Shown here piece after piece: positions 1 through 9,044 of a stretch of 64,000 nucleotides of DNA. The stretch is from contig NZ_CP090366.1 of assembly GCF_021432085.1 (NCBI RefSeq), positions 558,001 to 622,000 of the forward strand, written 5' to 3'. The translations under genes and the position numbers were made by a program. Below the pieces are notes generated by a model that was given only the letters and a program-made list of their open reading frames with translations, did no database searches and had not been told where the DNA came from. Source of the DNA: Stutzerimonas kunmingensis (GTDB taxonomy: Bacteria > Pseudomonadota > Gammaproteobacteria > Pseudomonadales > Pseudomonadaceae). Positions within the stretch are counted from its first letter, which is position 1. Each line of letters opens with the position of its first letter.

Positions 1-762
1 GTCGCGATACAGCAGCAGCTGCATCTCGAGCTTCTTCGGGTCCCACTTCATGCTTTGTGCGACGTTGCCCTGCACCGCGGCAACGGTCAGCGGTTCGCCC
101 TTGCTGGTCGTCCAGGCATGGTCCTTGAGTGTCAGGCCTGCCAGCCAGGGGGAAAGCAGCAGCACGACGGCGGCGGCCAGGCGTGCTTTGTCGGCAAGCA
201 GTCGCGGGATCGCCGCGAGCAGGGTGGCGCTCAGTGCGACGGCAAAGCTCAGCAACCAGACCCCGCCGAGCGGAGCCAGTCCGGCCAGCGGACCATCCAG
301 CTGGCTGTAGCCGATGTACAGCCAGGGAAATCCGGTGAGAATCCAGCCACGCAGCGCATCCAGCGCCAGCCAGAGTGCGGCGAAGGCCAGCGCATCGCCA
401 AGTGCGGAATGGCGATTGCGCAGCAGGCGCACCCAGAGCCAGCCGAGCAGAGCGAAGAACAGCGCCAGGCCGGCGACGAAGCCGAGGGTGAGCAATCCGG
501 CCAGCGCCGGCGAGGCCGCGCCGAAGTCATGGATGCTGACGTAGACCCAGCTGACCCCCGAGGCGAATAGCCCAAAGCCGTAGCACCAGCCGCGCTGCGC
601 CGCCTGCTTCGCTGCGGTTTCGCGCAGGCCAAGGTACAGCAGCGCCACCGAGAGCAGCGCCAGCGGCCAGATGTCGAAAGGCGCCAGCGACAGCGTGGTC
701 AGTGTGCCGGCGACCAGTGCCAGCAGGTTGCCCGGCCATCCGGGACGGGTGATCCAGTGCAT
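1..762 (-). CDS. lnt: Apolipoprotein N-acyltransferase Lnt (N-terminal part, cut by window edge)
   Basis: Inner-membrane enzyme that adds the third acyl chain to the N-terminal cysteine of lipoproteins. Translating the minus strand from the ATG at 762 gives 254 codons of uninterrupted, very hydrophobic protein beginning MHWITRPGWPGN, with several membrane helices and a GWILTGFPWLYIGYSQ stretch typical of Lnt just before the periplasmic domain. The catalytic nitrilase-like domain lies beyond base 1 and cannot be checked. It is the last gene seen of the miaB-ybeZ-ybeY-corC-lnt order, 117 bases after corC, an arrangement conserved in pseudomonads and enterics. Confidence 0.93.
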   Translation of the reverse strand, partial: MHWITRPGWPGNLLALVAGTLTTLSLAPFDIWPLALLSVALLYLGLRETAAKQAAQRGWCYGFGLFASGVSWVYVSIHDFGAASPALAGLLTLGFVAGLALFFALLGWLWVRLLRNRHSALGDALAFAALWLALDALRGWILTGFPWLYIGYSQLDGPLAGLAPLGGVWLLSFAVALSATLLAAIPRLLADKARLAAAVVLLLSPWLAGLTLKDHAWTTSKGEPLTVAAVQGNVAQSMKWDPKKLEMQLLLYRD

Positions 763-879
763 GGAAGTTCCTTGCGCAGCGGTGCGGGGAGGGAGGCTAA
801 GGGCGATGAAGTTGCCCGGCAAGCAGCTGGCGGACGAGCGTCCGCGCAGGGTCGGCTGCGCGGAACGGCTCGTGCCGGC

Positions 880-1722
880 TTACGCGCCCGCGGTGCGGCT
901 CAGGCGCAGCATATGCACACGGCGGCTGTCGGCGTTGAGCACACGCACGCGGAACCCGTCGATCTCGGTGACTTCGTTGCGCTTGGGCAGGTGCCCGAAG
1001 GTGCTCATCACCAGGCCGGCGACGGTATCGAATTCGTCGTCGGGGAAGGCGCTGCCGAAGTACTCGTTGAAGCTGTCGATCGGGGTGAGCGCCTTGACCA
1101 GGAAGTCGCCGCTGGGCAGCGGGCGGATGTAGCTGTCTTCCTCGACGTCATGCTCGTCCTCGATGTCGCCGACGATCTGCTCCAGCACGTCTTCGATGGT
1201 CACCAGGCCGGCCACGCCGCCGTACTCGTCGATGACGATGGCCATGTGGTTGTGGTTGGCGCGGAATTCGCGCAGCAGTACGTTGAGACGCTTGGACTCC
1301 GGCACGAAGGTGGCCGGGCGCAGCAGATCCTTGATGTCGAAACTGTGGTGTTCATCCTTGAGGATCAGCGGCAGCAGGTCTTTGGCCAGCAGCACGCCGA
1401 TGACTTCATCGAGGCTTTCACCGACGACCGGATAACGCGAGTGTGCGGCACCGATGATGGCCGGCAGAAACTCGCGGGGGGATTGATCGGCCTTGATGCT
1501 GATCACCTGCGAGCGTGGCACCATGATGTCGCGTACCTGCAGGTCGGCGACCTGGATGGCACCTTCGACGATGGCCAGCGCCTCGCTGTCGAGGAGCTTG
1601 TTCTGATGGGCTTCGCGCAGGATTTCCAGCAGCTCCTGGCGATTCTTGGGCTCATGGGCAAAAGCCTGGGTGATTTTTTCCAGCCAGGTCTTCTGCCCGC
1701 TGATCGATCGATCTTCGCTCAT
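880..1722 (-). CDS. corC: CorC/HlyC-type CBS-domain protein
   Basis: 280-residue soluble protein with an N-terminal linker, a pair of CBS domains (about residues 65-190; the VRDIMVPRSQV stretch marks the first) and a C-terminal CorC/HlyC domain (about 200-275). In enterics this gene (ybeX/corC) is linked to magnesium and cobalt efflux and, through its neighbours, to ribosome and RNA quality control; the molecular activity is not settled. It starts 9 bases after the ybeY stop, so it is almost certainly co-transcribed with ybeY and lnt. Confidence 0.93.
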   Translation of the reverse strand: MSEDRSISGQKTWLEKITQAFAHEPKNRQELLEILREAHQNKLLDSEALAIVEGAIQVADLQVRDIMVPRSQVISIKADQSPREFLPAIIGAAHSRYPVVGESLDEVIGVLLAKDLLPLILKDEHHSFDIKDLLRPATFVPESKRLNVLLREFRANHNHMAIVIDEYGGVAGLVTIEDVLEQIVGDIEDEHDVEEDSYIRPLPSGDFLVKALTPIDSFNEYFGSAFPDDEFDTVAGLVMSTFGHLPKRNEVTEIDGFRVRVLNADSRRVHMLRLSRTAGA

Positions 1723-1731
1723 GTCGTTGAC

Positions 1732-2214
1732 TCAGGAGTCCTTGCAAGTGCCCATGACGGGCGATTCTTCGGCATAGGGGTCGGGATGACCCAGCTCGGC
1801 CAGCAGTTGACGCTCCATCTCTTCCATCTCTTCCGCTTCGGCATCGTCGATGTGATCGTAGCCGAGCAGATGCAGACAGCCATGGATGACCAGATGCGCC
1901 CAGTGTGCCGCCAGTGCCTTGCCCTGTTCCGCGGCTTCGCGCTCGACCACCGGGACGCAGATGACCAGGTCGCCGAGCAGCGGGATGTCCAGCAGTTCGT
2001 CGGGAACGTCTGCCGGGAACGACAGCACGTTGGTCGCGTAGTCCTTCTGCCGCCAGGTGCGGTTCAGCTCGCGCCCTTCTTCCTCGTCCACCAGGCGAAT
2101 GGTCAGCTCCGAGTCGCCGCTACGCTGGCGTAGCGCCAGTTCGCAGCAGCGCTGCAGATCGGCGAGGGCCGGCGCAGCGCCCGTGCTGGCGCACTGCAGG
2201 TCGAGCTCAATCAT
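1732..2214 (-). CDS. ybeY: Endoribonuclease YbeY
   Basis: Metal-dependent single-strand endoribonuclease needed for 16S rRNA 3'-end maturation and ribosome quality control. The zinc-binding signature is visible near the C-terminus as [16 protein letters not shown] take the ATG at 2214 (protein starts MIELDLQ, 160 aa), which matches the family start; a longer frame reaches 2235 but adds only an unlikely Arg/Pro-rich lead. The chosen start overlaps the ybeZ stop by 8 bases, suggesting translational coupling. Confidence 0.95.
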   Translation of the reverse strand: MIELDLQCASTGAAPALADLQRCCELALRQRSGDSELTIRLVDEEEGRELNRTWRQKDYATNVLSFPADVPDELLDIPLLGDLVICVPVVEREAAEQGKALAAHWAHLVIHGCLHLLGYDHIDDAEAEEMEEMERQLLAELGHPDPYAEESPVMGTCKDS

Positions 2215-3214
2215 CGCTGGCGTCCTGCGCGGCACGCTTGCTGGCCGGCGACTGGCGATCCTCGAAGGACTCGTAGGCCTCGACGATGCGCTGCACCAGC
2301 GGATGGCGAACGACGTCCTTTGGCTTGAAGTGGGTGAAGCTGATGCCGTTGACGTCCTTGAGCACCTCGATGACGTGCGCCAGGCCGCTCTTGGTGCCGC
2401 GGGGCAGGTCGACCTGGGTGATGTCGCCGGTGATCACCGCGGTGGAGCCGAAGCCGATCCGCGTAAGGAACATCTTCATCTGTTCCTGGGTGGTGTTCTG
2501 GCTTTCATCGAGGATGATGAAGCTGTTGTTCAGCGTGCGGCCGCGCATGTAGGCCAGCGGGGCGATCTCGATCACCTGTTTCTCGATCAGCCGTGCCACA
2601 TGCTCGAAGCCGAGCATCTCGTAGAGCGCGTCGTAGAGGGGGCGAAGGTAGGGGTCGATCTTCTGTGCCAGGTCGCCGGGCAGGAAGCCGAGCTTCTCGC
2701 CGGCTTCCACCGCCGGGCGTACAAGGAGGATGCGGCGCACCTGTTCGCGCTCCAGCGCGTCCACTGCACAGGCGACGGCGAGGTAGGTCTTGCCGGTACC
2801 GGCCGGACCGACGCCGAAGTTGATGTCGTTGTCGAGGATGGCTTTGACGTAGCGCTGCTGATTCGCACCGCGGGGGCGGATCATGCCCTTCTTGGTGCGC
2901 AGGGCGACGCCCTGGTGCGCATTCGGATTGGCCAGCTCCTCCATTCCGGATTCCTGCAGGTACAGATGCACCATGTCCGGAGAGAGCTCGGTGTTCTTGG
3001 TTTCCCGGTACAGCCGGCGCAGCAGCTGTTCGGCAGACTTGGCCGCGTCGGTTGGGCCGATCAGCTCGAACTGGTTGCCGCGGTTGCGGATTTCCAGTTC
3101 CAGGCGCTGTTCGATCAGGCGCAGATGCTCGTCGAATTGGCCGCAGAGATTGGCGAAGCGACGGGCTTCAAAGGGTTCGAGGGTGAAACGATGCGGTTCT
3201 ATGGGTGCGTTCAA
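2207..3214 (-). CDS. ybeZ: PhoH-like ATPase YbeZ
   Basis: 335-residue P-loop NTPase of the PhoH family. Walker A is GPAGTGKTY near residue 140, and the FIILDESQN stretch is the Walker B region. The family acts with YbeY in RNA metabolism; the N-terminal 100 residues resemble a KH-like nucleic-acid-binding module. It lies between miaB (119 bases upstream) and ybeY (overlapping), the usual order. Confidence 0.94.
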   Translation of the reverse strand: MNAPIEPHRFTLEPFEARRFANLCGQFDEHLRLIEQRLELEIRNRGNQFELIGPTDAAKSAEQLLRRLYRETKNTELSPDMVHLYLQESGMEELANPNAHQGVALRTKKGMIRPRGANQQRYVKAILDNDINFGVGPAGTGKTYLAVACAVDALEREQVRRILLVRPAVEAGEKLGFLPGDLAQKIDPYLRPLYDALYEMLGFEHVARLIEKQVIEIAPLAYMRGRTLNNSFIILDESQNTTQEQMKMFLTRIGFGSTAVITGDITQVDLPRGTKSGLAHVIEVLKDVNGISFTHFKPKDVVRHPLVQRIVEAYESFEDRQSPASKRAAQDASDD

Positions 3215-3333
3215 GGGCTTTTATATGTGGCCGTGGTCGGCGAAGTGGTGAGGGAAGAATAGCGCCGCGGGCGCAAAGCGGAAAGCGCAGTCGCGGCCCC
3301 GATGCAATCACATGGGGGCCGCATGCCCGGTTC

Positions 3334-4647
3334 TCAACCTAGCAAGGTGCCACGTAGCGAGTGCGGCAGCGCGTCGTCGATGTGCACGTCGACGAACTGG
3401 CCGATCAGCCGCGGGTTGTCGCAGCGGAAGTTGACGATGCGATTGTGCTCGGTACGGCCCTGCAGCATGCCAGGGTCCTTCTTCGAGTAGTCGCTGATGA
3501 GGATGCGCTGAGTGGTACCTACCATCCGTCGGCTGTTCTCGAAGCCCTGCTGATTGATGCGCTGCTGGAGGATCGCCAGGCGCTGCTTTTTCACCTCGTC
3601 CGGGGTGTCGTCGACCAAGTCCGCGGCTGGGGTGCCGGGGCGCGAGCTATAGACGAAGGAGTAGGAGAAGTCGAAGCCGACGTCTTCGATCAGCTTCATG
3701 GTCTGTTCGAAGTCCTTGTCGGTCTCGCCGGGGAAGCCGACGATGAAGTCCGAGCTGATCAGGATGTCCGGCACTGCGGCCTTGAGCCGGCGGATGCGCG
3801 ACTTGTACTCCAAGGCGGTGTGGTTGCGCTTCATCGCCGCGAGGATGCGGTCGGACCCGGCCTGCACCGGCAGATGCAGATATTTCACCAGCTGCGGGAT
3901 GTCCGCATGGGCCTGGATGATCGCGTCGGAGAACTCCAGTGGATGGCTGGTGGTGTAGCGGATACGGCCGATGCCTTCTACTGCGGCGACGGCGTGCAGC
4001 AGGTCGGCGAAGTCATGCCCGTCGTAGCGATAGCCATTGACGTTCTGCCCCAGCAGGGTGACTTCCTTCACGCCGTTTTCGGCCAGGTGGACGACTTCCG
4101 CCAGCACGTCGGCCAGCGGGCGGCTGACTTCTTCGCCGCGGGTATAGGGCACCACACAGAAGGTGCAGTACTTGCTGCAGCCTTCCATGACCGAAACGAA
4201 AGCACTGGGGCCGTCGACGCGCGGCTCTGGCAGGCGGTCGAACTTCTCGATCTCGGGGAACGAAATGTCGACCTGCGGTTTCTTGGTGGTGCGCGCGGCG
4301 TCGATCATTTCCGGGAGACGATGCAGGGTCTGCGGCCCGAAGACCACGTCGACGTACGGGGCGCGGTCGCGAATGGCCGCTCCCTCCTGGCTGGCCACGC
4401 AGCCGCCGACGCCGATTACCAGTTGCGGATTGTCCAGCTTCAGTTCGCGCCAGCGACCCAGTTGCGAGAAGACCTTTTCCTGGGCCTTTTCGCGGATCGA
4501 GCAGGTATTGAGAAGAATCACGTCGGCTTCTGCCGGGTTCTCGGTGACCTCCATGGCCTGGTGTTCGCCCAGCAGGTCCACCATGCGCGAGCTGTCGTAC
4601 TCGTTCATCTGGCAGCCATGGGTTTCGATGAAAAGCTTACGGGTCAT
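3334..4647 (-). CDS. miaB: tRNA-2-methylthio-N6-dimethylallyladenosine synthase MiaB
   Basis: Radical-SAM methylthiotransferase that converts i6A37 to ms2i6A37 in tRNAs reading UNN codons. The 437-residue protein has all six cluster cysteines: C12, C49 and C83 in the N-terminal UPF0004 domain, and C157, C161 and C164 in the CSKYCTFC radical-SAM motif. A TRAM domain forms the last 65 or so residues. Length matches the family. It is the first gene of the run leading to lnt. Confidence 0.97.
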   Translation of the reverse strand: MTRKLFIETHGCQMNEYDSSRMVDLLGEHQAMEVTENPAEADVILLNTCSIREKAQEKVFSQLGRWRELKLDNPQLVIGVGGCVASQEGAAIRDRAPYVDVVFGPQTLHRLPEMIDAARTTKKPQVDISFPEIEKFDRLPEPRVDGPSAFVSVMEGCSKYCTFCVVPYTRGEEVSRPLADVLAEVVHLAENGVKEVTLLGQNVNGYRYDGHDFADLLHAVAAVEGIGRIRYTTSHPLEFSDAIIQAHADIPQLVKYLHLPVQAGSDRILAAMKRNHTALEYKSRIRRLKAAVPDILISSDFIVGFPGETDKDFEQTMKLIEDVGFDFSYSFVYSSRPGTPAADLVDDTPDEVKKQRLAILQQRINQQGFENSRRMVGTTQRILISDYSKKDPGMLQGRTEHNRIVNFRCDNPRLIGQFVDVHIDDALPHSLRGTLLG

Positions 4648-4744
4648 GTTACGGGCCGGCGTTGTGCAAAAAATGACCGGCGATTATATGCCCACGACCG
4701 AGCAGGGGAAAGCGCGGACGGATGCCGCAGGGCATCTCGATTGT

Positions 4745-5281
4745 TCAGGGGATCTGCGGCGCGTCGGCGGCCTGCAGCTGCATCAGGTAGTCGCGGAAGA
4801 TCTGCCCGAGAACCTGGGTGGCGATTTCCAGCTCGTCGCGACGCATCTGTCCGGAGACGCGGTCGGCGGTGTCCAGTGCATCGTCCTCGCCATTCACGGC
4901 GGCCATCTTCAGCACGATGTAGGCCTGCACGTTGTTGGCCTTGACCCCTTCACCGCGGAAGAACATCACGCCGAGCCGGTGTTGCGCGGCCGCATGACCG
5001 TGAAGTGAGGCCTGCTCGTACCAGTACAGCGCCTTGGCCAGGTCGCGTGGCGCACGCTTGCCGTCGTAGTGGAATTCGCCGAGCTCGTAGGCGGCTTGCA
5101 CGTCGCCTTCGCTGGCGGCCTGCTGGCAGTTGCGCAGTGCTTCGGGGAGCTCTTCGGGAAGGGTGTCGAGCGCGCAGCGCGCGGTCGCCGGGATCAGCAG
5201 GGTATTCCCGCCGGCAAGGGCCGTGAGAGGCGAGAGAAGCAGCAGACAGCCCAAAGACAGGATGCGGCCGGTGCGGATCAT
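4745..5281 (-). CDS. Secreted Sel1-repeat protein
   Basis: 178 aa beginning with a clear signal peptide (MIRTGRILSLGCLLLLSPLTALA, cleavage near residue 23), then about two Sel1/TPR-like repeats (A-x2-LG-x-(M/F)(Y/F)-x-G pattern, residues 60-125) and an acidic C-terminus. Sel1 repeats are helical protein-protein scaffolds; a specific partner cannot be inferred. It lies downstream of the hemL group with a 117-base gap and may have its own promoter. Confidence 0.8.
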   Translation of the reverse strand: MIRTGRILSLGCLLLLSPLTALAGGNTLLIPATARCALDTLPEELPEALRNCQQAASEGDVQAAYELGEFHYDGKRAPRDLAKALYWYEQASLHGHAAAQHRLGVMFFRGEGVKANNVQAYIVLKMAAVNGEDDALDTADRVSGQMRRDELEIATQVLGQIFRDYLMQLQAADAPQIP

Positions 5282-5398
5282 GAAAATCTGGCGCCTCGAG
5301 GAGCAGGGCGGTAATGAAAGGCTGGAACGAGCCAGCCGTCACATTATGGATAAGCTGCAGCCTGCTTACAAAGCCTTTAACCGCCTGTCATCGGCTTT

Positions 5399-6022
5399 TT
5401 ATGCGACTGCCGGACTGTCCTCGCGTGTGCTGCCCGGCAGGCGCACCAGCAGAATGGTCAGGAGCGGGCTGGCGATGGCCAATAGCAGCGGTCTCAGGTC
5501 GCCGAGCGGATGGACGATCGACACGCCGTTCGGCAACGGTGCCGCGCCCAGCAGAAGCGCGCCAGCCGCCAGGCCGGCAAGGGTCGGCAAGCTTGCCGGC
5601 CATTGCAGCGCGCCGGCGTAGACCACCAGCAGTGCACTGGTCAGCATCAGGCCGAAGGCGTAGGGCTCGCTCCAGCCCAGCTGTCGCGCCAGTTCGAAGA
5701 ACACGCACAGCCCCAACACCACGCGACCCCAGTTCGGTCGACTCCACACCCAACGCCGCGCCAGGGTCAGCGCAGCTACCGCGATCAGCGGCAAACCGAG
5801 CAGCAGGCTGGCGCGCTCCAGCCACTGGTACGCCTCCTCCAGATCCATGCCAAGCAGGCTCGCGGCGGCGCACGCAGCGCTGGCGGCCGTCAGGATGAAG
5901 CCAAGCAGTGCGCTGAACAGCGCTGGCTGGTCCGCCTCGCCGTAACAGCGCCGGGCGCGGCCGATCAGCAGTGCGCTGGTGCCGGCAGTCAGGGCGAGCA
6001 GGATGCTCTGCAGCAATTCCAT
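5399..6022 (-). CDS. Uncharacterised multi-pass inner-membrane protein
   Basis: About 207 residues starting at MELLQSILLAL, with six or seven hydrophobic segments across the whole length and no recognisable catalytic motif. A GTG at 6034 overlaps the hemL stop by 3 bases and would add four residues; either start makes this the gene translated directly after hemL. I do not recognise the family. The coupling may be only operonic. Confidence 0.72.
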   Translation of the reverse strand: MELLQSILLALTAGTSALLIGRARRCYGEADQPALFSALLGFILTAASAACAAASLLGMDLEEAYQWLERASLLLGLPLIAVAALTLARRWVWSRPNWGRVVLGLCVFFELARQLGWSEPYAFGLMLTSALLVVYAGALQWPASLPTLAGLAAGALLLGAAPLPNGVSIVHPLGDLRPLLLAIASPLLTILLVRLPGSTREDSPAVA

Positions 6023-6030
6023 CGTCGGGT

Positions 6031-7314
6031 TCACTTGAGCTTGGCGAAGGCGCGCTCGGCCGCATCCAGAGTGATTGCGAGCTCGGTGTCGCCATGGGCG
6101 ATGGAAGTGAAACCGGCCTCGAACGCGCTCGGTGCCAGGTAGACGCCGCCTTCGAGCATCAGATGGAAGAAGCGCTTGAAGCGGTCGGCATCGCTGGCCA
6201 TGACATCGGCGAAGGTCACAATGTCATCGGCGCCGCTGAAATACAGACCGAACATGCCACCGACCTGGGTGGTGACGAAGGGGATGCCAGCGGCATCGGC
6301 GCGGTCCTGCAGGCCTTGCAGCATACGGCTGGTGTAGGCGCTCAGTTCGTCATGGAAGCCGGGGCGGCTGATCAGGCCCAGCGTGGTCAGGCCCGCGGCC
6401 ATCGCCAGTGGATTGCCCGACAGGGTGCCGGCCTGGTAGACCGGGCCGAGCGGGGCGATGTGCTGCATGATGGCGCGCTTGCCGCCAAAGCAGCCGACCG
6501 GCATGCCGCCGCCGATGATCTTGCCGAAGGTCGACAGGTCCGGCGTCACGCCGTAGTAGGCCTGGGCGCCGCCGAGGGCGACGCGGAAACCGGTCATCAC
6601 TTCGTCGAAGATCAGCACCACGCCATACGCGTCACACAGGGTGCGCAGGCCTTCGAGGAAGCCCGGTGCCGGGGGAACGCAGTTCATGTTGCCGGCGACC
6701 GGCTCGACGATGATGCAGGCGACCTGCTCGCCCTTTTCCTTCAGCGTGGCTTCGACTTCTGCTAGGTCGTTGTAGGCCAGGGTCAGGGTGTGCTTGGCGA
6801 AATCCGCCGGCACCCCGGCCGAGCTCGGCACGCCCTGGGTCAGGGCGCCGGAGCCGGCTTTGACCAGCAGGCTGTCGGAGTGACCGTGGTAGCAACCTTC
6901 GAACTTGATGATGTCGTCGCGGCCGGTGTAGCCACGGGCCAGGCGGATCGCGCTCATGGTCGCTTCGGTGCCGGAGCTGACCATGCGCACCATCTCCATG
7001 GATGGCACCAGGCGGCAGACCAGTTCGGCCATCTCGGTCTCCATGGCGGTCGGCGCGCCGTAGGACAGCCCGTGCTCGAGCTGGCGGCGCACGGCATCGA
7101 GTACTTCAGGGTGGCTGTGGCCGAGAATCATCGGGCCCCAGGAGCCGACGTAGTCGACGTAGCGCTTGTCATCTTCGTCGATCACATAGGCGCCGGCGGC
7201 GTGCTTGAGAAACAGCGGGGTGCCGCCGACGCTGCGAAAGGCGCGCACGGGGGAATTGACGCCGCCAGGGATGTGGGTCTGGGCGCTGGCAAAAAGGGTT
7301 TCGGAACGGGACAT
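6031..7314 (-). CDS. hemL: Glutamate-1-semialdehyde 2,1-aminomutase
   Basis: PLP enzyme that makes 5-aminolevulinate from glutamate-1-semialdehyde in the C5 tetrapyrrole pathway. The start at [12 protein letters not shown] (7314) gives 427 aa, the standard HemL length; the open frame extends upstream to 7449 but with non-family sequence. The PLP lysine lies in [13 protein letters not shown] near residue 265. It follows thiE by 55 bases, a thiD-thiE-hemL arrangement common in Pseudomonas. Confidence 0.97.
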   Translation of the reverse strand: MSRSETLFASAQTHIPGGVNSPVRAFRSVGGTPLFLKHAAGAYVIDEDDKRYVDYVGSWGPMILGHSHPEVLDAVRRQLEHGLSYGAPTAMETEMAELVCRLVPSMEMVRMVSSGTEATMSAIRLARGYTGRDDIIKFEGCYHGHSDSLLVKAGSGALTQGVPSSAGVPADFAKHTLTLAYNDLAEVEATLKEKGEQVACIIVEPVAGNMNCVPPAPGFLEGLRTLCDAYGVVLIFDEVMTGFRVALGGAQAYYGVTPDLSTFGKIIGGGMPVGCFGGKRAIMQHIAPLGPVYQAGTLSGNPLAMAAGLTTLGLISRPGFHDELSAYTSRMLQGLQDRADAAGIPFVTTQVGGMFGLYFSGADDIVTFADVMASDADRFKRFFHLMLEGGVYLAPSAFEAGFTSIAHGDTELAITLDAAERAFAKLK

Positions 7315-7369
7315 GCGGGCCTCGCAGAACAGGGGCTGACCGCCATGTGGCGGGTCAGCCGTGGCGGAA

Positions 7370-8011
7370 TCAGGGGGTATTGAACAACTGGCTGAGCGCT
7401 CTGGCGCGGTGCTCAACTTCGGCGGGGCTGTCAGCGGCGAACAGCGCATGCGCCACGGCGATCATCTGCACGCCCTCGGCGATCAGGCTTGGTGCCGTTT
7501 CCGGCGTGATGCCGCCAATGGCGACAATCGGCAGGCCAATGCGGGCGCGGGCTTCGCGCAGCAGCTCGGGACCGGCCGAGGGTGCGCCCGGCTTTGTCTG
7601 CGACTGGAAGAAGCGGCCGAAGGCGACATAGCTGGCGCCCTCACGTGCGGCCTGCTCGGCCAGCGGCAGCTGCGCATGGCAGGTGGCGCCGATGATTGCC
7701 TGGCGGCCGAGCAGGGCACGGGCGGCGGCCAGCGAGCCATCTTCCTGGCCTAAGTGCAGGCCGACACCCAGTCGCGCCGCCAGCTCGGCGTCGTCGTTGA
7801 TGATCAGTTGCGCGCCATGGCGGGCGCAGAGTTCCTGCAACGCATCGGCCTCACGCAAGCGACGGGCCTCGTCACTGGATTTGTCGCGGTACTGCAGCAG
7901 GCGGGCGCCACCTTTCAACGCGGCTTCGACATACGGCAGCAAACGGCCCTCGGCGAGCAGCTTGCTGTCGGTGATGGCGTACAGGCCGCGCAGGCGGGTC
8001 GAATCCTTCAT
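7370..8011 (-). CDS. thiE: Thiamine-phosphate synthase ThiE
   Basis: Joins HMP-pyrophosphate and thiazole phosphate to thiamine monophosphate. A 213-aa TIM barrel starting [16 protein letters not shown], with LLQYRDK (pyrophosphate/HMP contacts) and INDD motifs, and VAIGGITPE near the C-terminus. It begins 14 bases after thiD, so the pathway steps that make and use HMP-PP are co-expressed. No TPP riboswitch was recognised upstream of the pair. Confidence 0.96.
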   Translation of the reverse strand: MKDSTRLRGLYAITDSKLLAEGRLLPYVEAALKGGARLLQYRDKSSDEARRLREADALQELCARHGAQLIINDDAELAARLGVGLHLGQEDGSLAAARALLGRQAIIGATCHAQLPLAEQAAREGASYVAFGRFFQSQTKPGAPSAGPELLREARARIGLPIVAIGGITPETAPSLIAEGVQMIAVAHALFAADSPAEVEHRARALSQLFNTP

Positions 8012-8025
8012 GCGCTGCTCTCCAG

Positions 8026-8820
8026 TCAGACCAGGTCCAGTGGCAGGCGCCGCGGGACGAATTGCCCGTGGCCGGGCGCCTCGGCATCGCGCAGGGTGCG
8101 CCAGGTGTAGTCGAGCGCCGAACGGACGGCACTGGTCAGCTCCTCGCCCAGCGCCAAACGGCCGGCCAGGGCGCTGGCCAGTGTGCAGCCGGAACCGTGA
8201 TAGCTGCCAGGCAGGCGCGCGCAGGTGAAATCGTGGCGGCTACCATCGCGGCAGTAAAGACGGTTATGCACTTCGCTTTCATCGCCGTGGCCGCCGGTGA
8301 TCAGCAGGTGGCGGATGTGCGGCAGCAGGCGTTCGGCACATTCGTCGGCGCTGCCCTCGGGCAGCTCGGCGAGGATGCGGGCTTCCGGCAGGTTCGGTGT
8401 GGCGATGGTCGACACCGGGAACAACCGTTCGCGCATGGCGAAGCCGACATCATCCTTGCCCAGCGCGCCGCCGCCACCGGCGCGCAGCACCGGATCGCAG
8501 ACCAGCGGCACGCCGGGCAGCCTGGCCATGATCTCGAGAACGGTCTCGACCATTTCCACCGAGCCGAGCATGCCGAGCTTGACTGCCGCGATCGGCATAT
8601 CGGCGATCACTGCGTTGGCCTGGGCGAGCACCCATTCGCGGTCGAGGACGCGGAAGTCGGTGACGTTGACGGTGTCCTGCACGGTCAGTGCGGTGACCGT
8701 CGGTGCGGCGTGACAGGCTTGCGCCAGGAGGGCTTCTATGTCCGCCTGCAGGCCGGCGCCGCCACTGGGATCATGGCCGGACAGACAGAGGACGACGGGT
8801 CTTGAAGTAGGGTTTTTCAT
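8026..8820 (-). CDS. thiD: Hydroxymethylpyrimidine/phosphomethylpyrimidine kinase ThiD
   Basis: Ribokinase-fold kinase that phosphorylates HMP twice to HMP-PP. The start at [20 protein letters not shown] (8820) gives 264 aa, normal for ThiD; the frame stays open to 9036 but that lead does not look like family sequence. [13 protein letters not shown] is the N-terminal substrate motif, and [11 protein letters not shown] is the C-terminal anion-hole/catalytic motif. First gene of thiD-thiE-hemL, divergent from the sensor kinase at 9045. Confidence 0.95.
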   Translation of the reverse strand: MKNPTSRPVVLCLSGHDPSGGAGLQADIEALLAQACHAAPTVTALTVQDTVNVTDFRVLDREWVLAQANAVIADMPIAAVKLGMLGSVEMVETVLEIMARLPGVPLVCDPVLRAGGGGALGKDDVGFAMRERLFPVSTIATPNLPEARILAELPEGSADECAERLLPHIRHLLITGGHGDESEVHNRLYCRDGSRHDFTCARLPGSYHGSGCTLASALAGRLALGEELTSAVRSALDYTWRTLRDAEAPGHGQFVPRRLPLDLV

Positions 8821-9044
8821 GGCGTGCGAGCTTATCACCAAACAGCGCTGGCGGGACGCGGCAGTTGTGCGTTTAACCGCCGCTGCGGCGCTCGCCGGCC
8901 ATCGGACGATCGATCCCTCAGGCATTCGCCTTTTCCGGCTGCAACCATCGCTGTGGTAGATTGCTGGCACTTTGGTTTTCGGACCGGGTGGCGGGGTTCG
9001 CGGGGCGTGAATCCGTTTTCGTCGCCTGGCCTGCACGAGGCATC

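Noticed and set aside
757..2133. 458-codon plus-strand open frame across corC/ybeY
   Set aside because: It is antisense to well-recognised genes; the protein is Arg/Gln/Asp-rich without family features. High GC makes such frames common.
3361..4944. 527-codon plus-strand frame antisense to miaB
   Set aside because: miaB on the other strand has all catalytic cysteines; this is a shadow frame.
8821..9044. TPP riboswitch before thiD
   Set aside because: No CTGAGA or other THI-element core was found on the minus strand.
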